Positions 8,150 through 10,945 of a stretch of DNA of 10,945 bases are shown here, piece by piece (the first letter of the stretch is position 1; the number at the start of each line of letters is the position of its first letter). The notes under the pieces are model-generated. The model saw only the letters and a list, made by a program, of their open reading frames with translations. It was not told where the DNA came from and did no database searches. A program made the position numbers and the translations under genes. The stretch lies in NCBI GenBank assembly GCA_937920335.1, contig CALGUT010000090.1, forward strand, positions 1 to 10,945. The letters run 5' to 3'. The DNA is from an uncultured Opitutales bacterium (GTDB lineage Bacteria > Verrucomicrobiota > Verrucomicrobiia > Opitutales > UBA2995).

Positions 8150-9946
8150 CTAACGAGGTAACGGGCAGGCGAGCGCAAGGCAAAGACTGCGAATGAGCGT
8201 TTGTTCTCGATCACTCAGAATACCGTCGTTCGCAGATATTCGTGATGCACCGTCGATGAGTGCTTTGCGGGCAATAAAGAGGGAGTGACTGGCAGTGAAT
8301 ATCGCCAGGTTGAGTCGTTCCGTGTCGCGAGCCGATTCTAGTTCAGGAGACATACTAACTCCGAAATTCGAGAATGATTGGGCACAGGCTTCAAAGGCGT
8401 TGACTGCTCCTGGGTCGTCCTGAGCGTCTATCAGTGAGAAAGCGCTTAGGATGATTTCAAAGTCTTTCTTAACATCGGAGAGTGAGCAGAGGTTGGGGTC
8501 TACGTTTCGATTCCAATCGGTGAGGTTACGCTGGACTGCGATCAGTAGGCACTGTTCGTCAATCGTGATAGTATTGTCGCTCTCGGCTTTTGAGTGAAGT
8601 TTTGCGACGAAGTCTGCTAAGGCGTCTTGTTCGAGGCTTTTGACGGTCGCAAGGGCGATCTCAAGTAATGCGAATCGTTGTAGAGGAGCGAGAGCTTCAC
8701 CTGTGAGGCTTGTATTCGCAGGATCAAGACAGATTGAAAGTATTTTAAGCGCTTCTTCAGGGGAGCGGGCTTGTTTCAAAGAGTCCTGAGGTATGGAATC
8801 TAGAATAGTTCCGGCTAGGATAACGGTCGTCGCAGTTGGATTCGTTATGCTATCGACAAAGTCGGCGCGGTCTCGTTTGACGGATTTGGGCTTTGGATTC
8901 GATGTTTCGGGTTTTCGATCGAGTGACTTTATGTGGATGTTGTTGGGGTCTAGTGCAGCAATGCGTTTTTTCAGGGGTGGGTGAGTTGCGAATGACCCAC
9001 CGAGCGCGAGTTTGAAACCATTGGCAAAAAACATATGAGAAATTTCGGCGGCATCGGGATGCCGTATTCGGGAACCTTCCGATGCGGCTTTGATCCGGCG
9101 TAGAGCATTGGATATCCCTGCGGGATTGCGGGTGAATTGTACAGCGGCTGCGTCTGCCAAATATTCACGTTGGCGGGATATAGCGCTTTGGATCAGGCGC
9201 CCAAAAAAGACGCCTATGTAACCGATAATCATGATCGCAAAAGCAATGCCGAGTATGGCGATAGCGCCCCCGTTGCTTTTGCCGCGACTCGAGCTGCGGG
9301 TACTGCGGATCATGGATCCACGCCCCATTGCATAGAGTAGGGTTCGTCCAATAACCGCGACTACCAGAATTCCGAAAATGATACCTACTAAACGAGTGTT
9401 GATTCGCATATCACCGTTGAGAATGTGACTGAACTCATGAGCGACTACTCCTTGTAGCTCCTCTCGGTCGAGCTGGTCAAGGGCGCCACGGCTCACGGCC
9501 ACGGCAGCATTATCGAGTGTATAGCCAGCGGCAAATGCGTTTATGCTCAGCTCGTTTTCAAGTATAAAAATTTCGGGTACATGAACGCCAGAGGCCAATG
9601 CCATTTCCTCAACGACATTGCGTAGCTGACGAAGTTTAGGATCGTCGGGATCGGCTTCCACTCGTTGGCCACCGAGCATCCTGGCCACCGCTCCACCGCC
9701 CGTTTTAAGGCTACTGATTTTAAAAAGAGAACAACTCACCATGATGGTTGTGGTGATACCCATCGTCCAAATAAAGCGGGGAGTGTTCCATACGGAGTTT
9801 ACCGGGTCGCCGGAGTTTGCATAGCTCAGCGCGAAGGTCAGAACCAGGTATATAGCCAAGCCAGTTGCCAGTACTGCGAATATGAAGAGTACTATTAAGG
9901 TCTTGGTCTTACGCTTTGCTTGGTCTTGGGCTTCGAAGAAGTCCAT
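8150..9946 (-). CDS. M48-family membrane zinc metalloprotease (HtpX-like) with C-terminal extension
   Basis: This 598-residue protein has two N-terminal membrane segments (about 17-40 and 56-76), the zinc motif HEFSH (170-174, with E171 catalytic), two further membrane segments (about 184-207 and 227-250), and the third ligand E261 in SRQREYLADAAAVQFTRNP. GSFATHPPLKKRI (317-329) is the usual M48 C-terminal signature. HtpX-type proteases degrade damaged or misassembled membrane proteins with the active site on the cytoplasmic face. HtpX itself is about 290 residues; here some 260 extra residues follow (about 340-598). Their last part, ISANDGILSDREQTLIRSLC (570-589), resembles the acidic helix pattern of TerB-like domains. 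The gene follows lemA by 15 bp and is surely in its operon, a common pairing. It converges on the cytochrome gene with 23 bp between stops. No Shine-Dalgarno site precedes the ATG; the start fits the hydrophilic N-terminus before TM1. I do not call it htpX because of the extension and context. Confidence 0.95.
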   Translation of the reverse strand: MDFFEAQDQAKRKTKTLIVLFIFAVLATGLAIYLVLTFALSYANSGDPVNSVWNTPRFIWTMGITTTIMVSCSLFKISSLKTGGGAVARMLGGQRVEADPDDPKLRQLRNVVEEMALASGVHVPEIFILENELSINAFAAGYTLDNAAVAVSRGALDQLDREELQGVVAHEFSHILNGDMRINTRLVGIIFGILVVAVIGRTLLYAMGRGSMIRSTRSSSRGKSNGGAIAILGIAFAIMIIGYIGVFFGRLIQSAISRQREYLADAAAVQFTRNPAGISNALRRIKAASEGSRIRHPDAAEISHMFFANGFKLALGGSFATHPPLKKRIAALDPNNIHIKSLDRKPETSNPKPKSVKRDRADFVDSITNPTATTVILAGTILDSIPQDSLKQARSPEEALKILSICLDPANTSLTGEALAPLQRFALLEIALATVKSLEQDALADFVAKLHSKAESDNTITIDEQCLLIAVQRNLTDWNRNVDPNLCSLSDVKKDFEIILSAFSLIDAQDDPGAVNAFEACAQSFSNFGVSMSPELESARDTERLNLAIFTASHSLFIARKALIDGASRISANDGILSDREQTLIRSLCLALACPLPR

Positions 9947-9961
9947 CGTAGTAAGTATGGA

Positions 9962-10552
9962 TTAGTCGAAGCTTACCTTAGGCGCTTCTTTTTCTATGGG
10001 GTCCTCAATTTCAAAAAGCACAGCTTCTTTAAACCCAAAATTGTTTGCGATGATCACACTCGGGAAGGTTTCCCGAGCCGTATTGTAAGTGGTTACTGAG
10101 TCGTTATAGGCCTGGCGGGAGAAGGCGACCTTGTTTTCGGTGGTGGTCAGTTCTTCGGTGAGCTGCATCATGTTTTGATTGGCCTTAAGATCGGGATAAG
10201 CTTCCGACAGAGCCATAAAGCGCGTGAGAGCGCCACCGAGCGCGGTTTCAGCTGAAAGAAGTCCCTTCAGTGCACTTGGATCGTCCGGGTTGCTGGCAGC
10301 CTTACCTTCTGCTGTCTGGGCGGCGTTGCGGGCGGAAATAACGGCTTCGAGAGTCTCACTTTCATGTTTCATGTAGCCCTTGGCGGTTTCTACGAGGTTT
10401 GGGATAAGGTCGTAGCGACGTTTGAGTTGCACGTCGATTTGAGCGAAGGCGTTTTTAAAACGCTGCCGTAGAGCGACGAGCTTATTATAAATCGAGATAA
10501 TCCAGACAATTAGGATGGCGAGGATCGCGCCGAGAACAATGAGTGTAATCAT
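9962..10552 (-). CDS. lemA: LemA family protein
   Basis: The 196-residue product has a single N-terminal membrane helix (about 2-21) followed by a long helical domain. The family hallmark YNKLVALRQRFKNAFAQIDV (22-41) continues with QLKRRYDLIPNLVETAKGYM (42-61), then SEAYPDLKANQNMMQLTEEL (116-135), AYNDSVTTYNT (148-158) and the Phe-rich ETFPSVIIANNFGFKE (161-176), all as expected. LemA proteins are inner-membrane proteins with a short cytoplasmic-to-membrane anchor and a helical bundle outside; their molecular role is poorly known. They are regularly encoded beside M48 proteases or TPM-domain proteins, which matches the next gene here. Length is normal. Start: the ATG at 10552 puts the membrane helix right at the N-terminus, as in relatives, though CTCCTCC rather than a Shine-Dalgarno sequence lies just upstream. 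The promoter probably lies in the 393 bp to the right, but none could be assigned. Confidence 0.96.
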   Translation of the reverse strand: MITLIVLGAILAILIVWIISIYNKLVALRQRFKNAFAQIDVQLKRRYDLIPNLVETAKGYMKHESETLEAVISARNAAQTAEGKAASNPDDPSALKGLLSAETALGGALTRFMALSEAYPDLKANQNMMQLTEELTTTENKVAFSRQAYNDSVTTYNTARETFPSVIIANNFGFKEAVLFEIEDPIEKEAPKVSFD

Positions 10553-10898
10553 GTTGGAGGAGTTGAAGGTTTAGAGTCGTAGGTAAAATTGAAAACCAAT
10601 CCTGGGTTTGGCTACTCTATGGGGAGTCGAAGATTTGAATAACGATTAGTTTGTTCGTAGGGTTTTGAAATTACAATCGTTCTCTTCCAGTAATTGGCTT
10701 AAGAGGCCTCCTTGGGCATAGGCATCCGCTTCTTACGTTCCTTAGAAACCCGAGTGGGCTTATCAGCCCGAAAAGAAGATTTTTGTGGGTGTCGTTTTTA
10801 GTCTTCGTAGATTGCATTGGTGACTTTATTCTTGGTTACCGTCTACCGAATTGATCACTATCGTTAATCAGGCTTCCACCATTCAGATTTAGAAACCC
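10553..10898. other. Intergenic region upstream of lemA
   Basis: This stretch separates the lemA operon from a gene start at the right edge and should hold two divergent promoters. No -35/-10 pair stood out on either strand. It contains the disrupted small reading frame at 10699-10817 and within it a small hairpin, GGGCT-TATC-AGCCC (10756-10769), without a T tract on either side. No tRNA, riboswitch or repeat array was recognised. Confidence 0.5.
10699..10817 (-). pseudogene. Possible small basic protein gene with a one-base frameshift
   Basis: On the minus strand an ATG (10815-10817) opens with MQSTKTKNDTHK, very hydrophilic. At the A5 run (TTTTT on the plus strand, 10780-10784) the neighbouring frame continues in the same style with SSFRADKPTRVSKERKK and a short Met/Pro/Lys tail, ending at TAA (10699-10701). 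One extra A in the run would join both halves into a 39-residue protein rich in Lys, Arg, Ser and Pro. As written, the ATG frame instead runs 48 codons to a TAA at 10671-10673 with an unconvincing Cys/Leu-rich tail, and the second frame has a TAA just upstream and no early start codon. It lies on the lemA strand, about 150 bp before lemA. It is either a homopolymer sequencing error, a real frameshifted remnant, or coincidence. I do not recognise the product. Confidence 0.3.
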
Positions 10899-10945
10899 AT
10901 GTTTAAGATTTTTTCCATTTGTTTAATAATATCTCTTAGTTGGTT
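10899..10945 (+). CDS. Start of a probable exported protein (3'-truncated by window edge)
   Basis: The ATG at 10899 opens MFKIFSICLIISLSW, 15 codons that remain open to the window end. A single Lys followed by an uninterrupted hydrophobic run is typical of the beginning of a signal peptide or a membrane anchor. The orientation is divergent from lemA and the upstream 346 bp are free of long genes, as expected for a gene start. No Shine-Dalgarno site is present, as for most genes here. Function cannot be told from so short a piece, and a chance open frame is possible. Confidence 0.4.
   Translation, partial: MFKIFSICLIISLSW

Noticed and set aside
10756..10769. GGGCT-TATC-AGCCC hairpin as a terminator
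   Set aside because: Five-base stem with no T tract after it on either strand; it lies inside the possible small reading frame.

Overview
This 10.9 kb window is bacterial, gene-dense and of roughly even base composition. It most likely comes from a heterotrophic member of the Verrucomicrobiota, or less likely another PVC-group lineage such as the Planctomycetota. The main pointer is the 1230-residue exported protein at 4434-8126. It joins a DUF1080-type (3-keto-disaccharide hydrolase-like) domain, an SGNH-like domain, a Pirellula/Verrucomicrobium-type dehydrogenase-like propeller, HEAT-like repeats and a C-terminal CxxCH cytochrome c domain, an architecture characteristic of that group. A lipoprotein sulfatase and a sodium:solute symporter fit a marine or saline life style spent on sulfated glycans, but habitat is inference.

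Layout: positions 2-1024 (+) hold the 3' part of an enolase-superfamily (mandelate racemase/muconate lactonizing) gene. It overlaps by 8 bp a choline-sulfatase-like lipoprotein sulfatase (1017-2411, +), so the two are probably co-translated. After 240 bp comes an SSS-family symporter (2652-4256, +). After a further 177 bp, with a weak candidate terminator, comes the multidomain cytochrome protein (4434-8126, +). These four genes look like part of a locus for desulfation, uptake and oxidation or dehydration of a sugar or other small organic substrate. The substrate cannot be read from the sequence.

The right part is a convergent two-gene operon on the minus strand: lemA (9962-10552) followed 15 bp later by an M48 membrane metalloprotease with a long C-terminal extension (8150-9946). 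It meets the cytochrome gene tail to tail across 23 bp. This pair is a common membrane or stress housekeeping module and seems unrelated to the sugar locus.

The last 393 bp contain no gene longer than 60 codons. Two small things are visible there: a minus-strand reading frame (10699-10817) that looks like a small, very basic protein interrupted by one missing base in an A run, and at the right edge (10899 on, +) an ATG followed by a signal-peptide-like sequence, probably the start of another exported protein. Nothing in the window is an obvious mobile element, CRISPR array or RNA gene. Apart from the sulfatase, the complete genes lack recognisable Shine-Dalgarno sequences.
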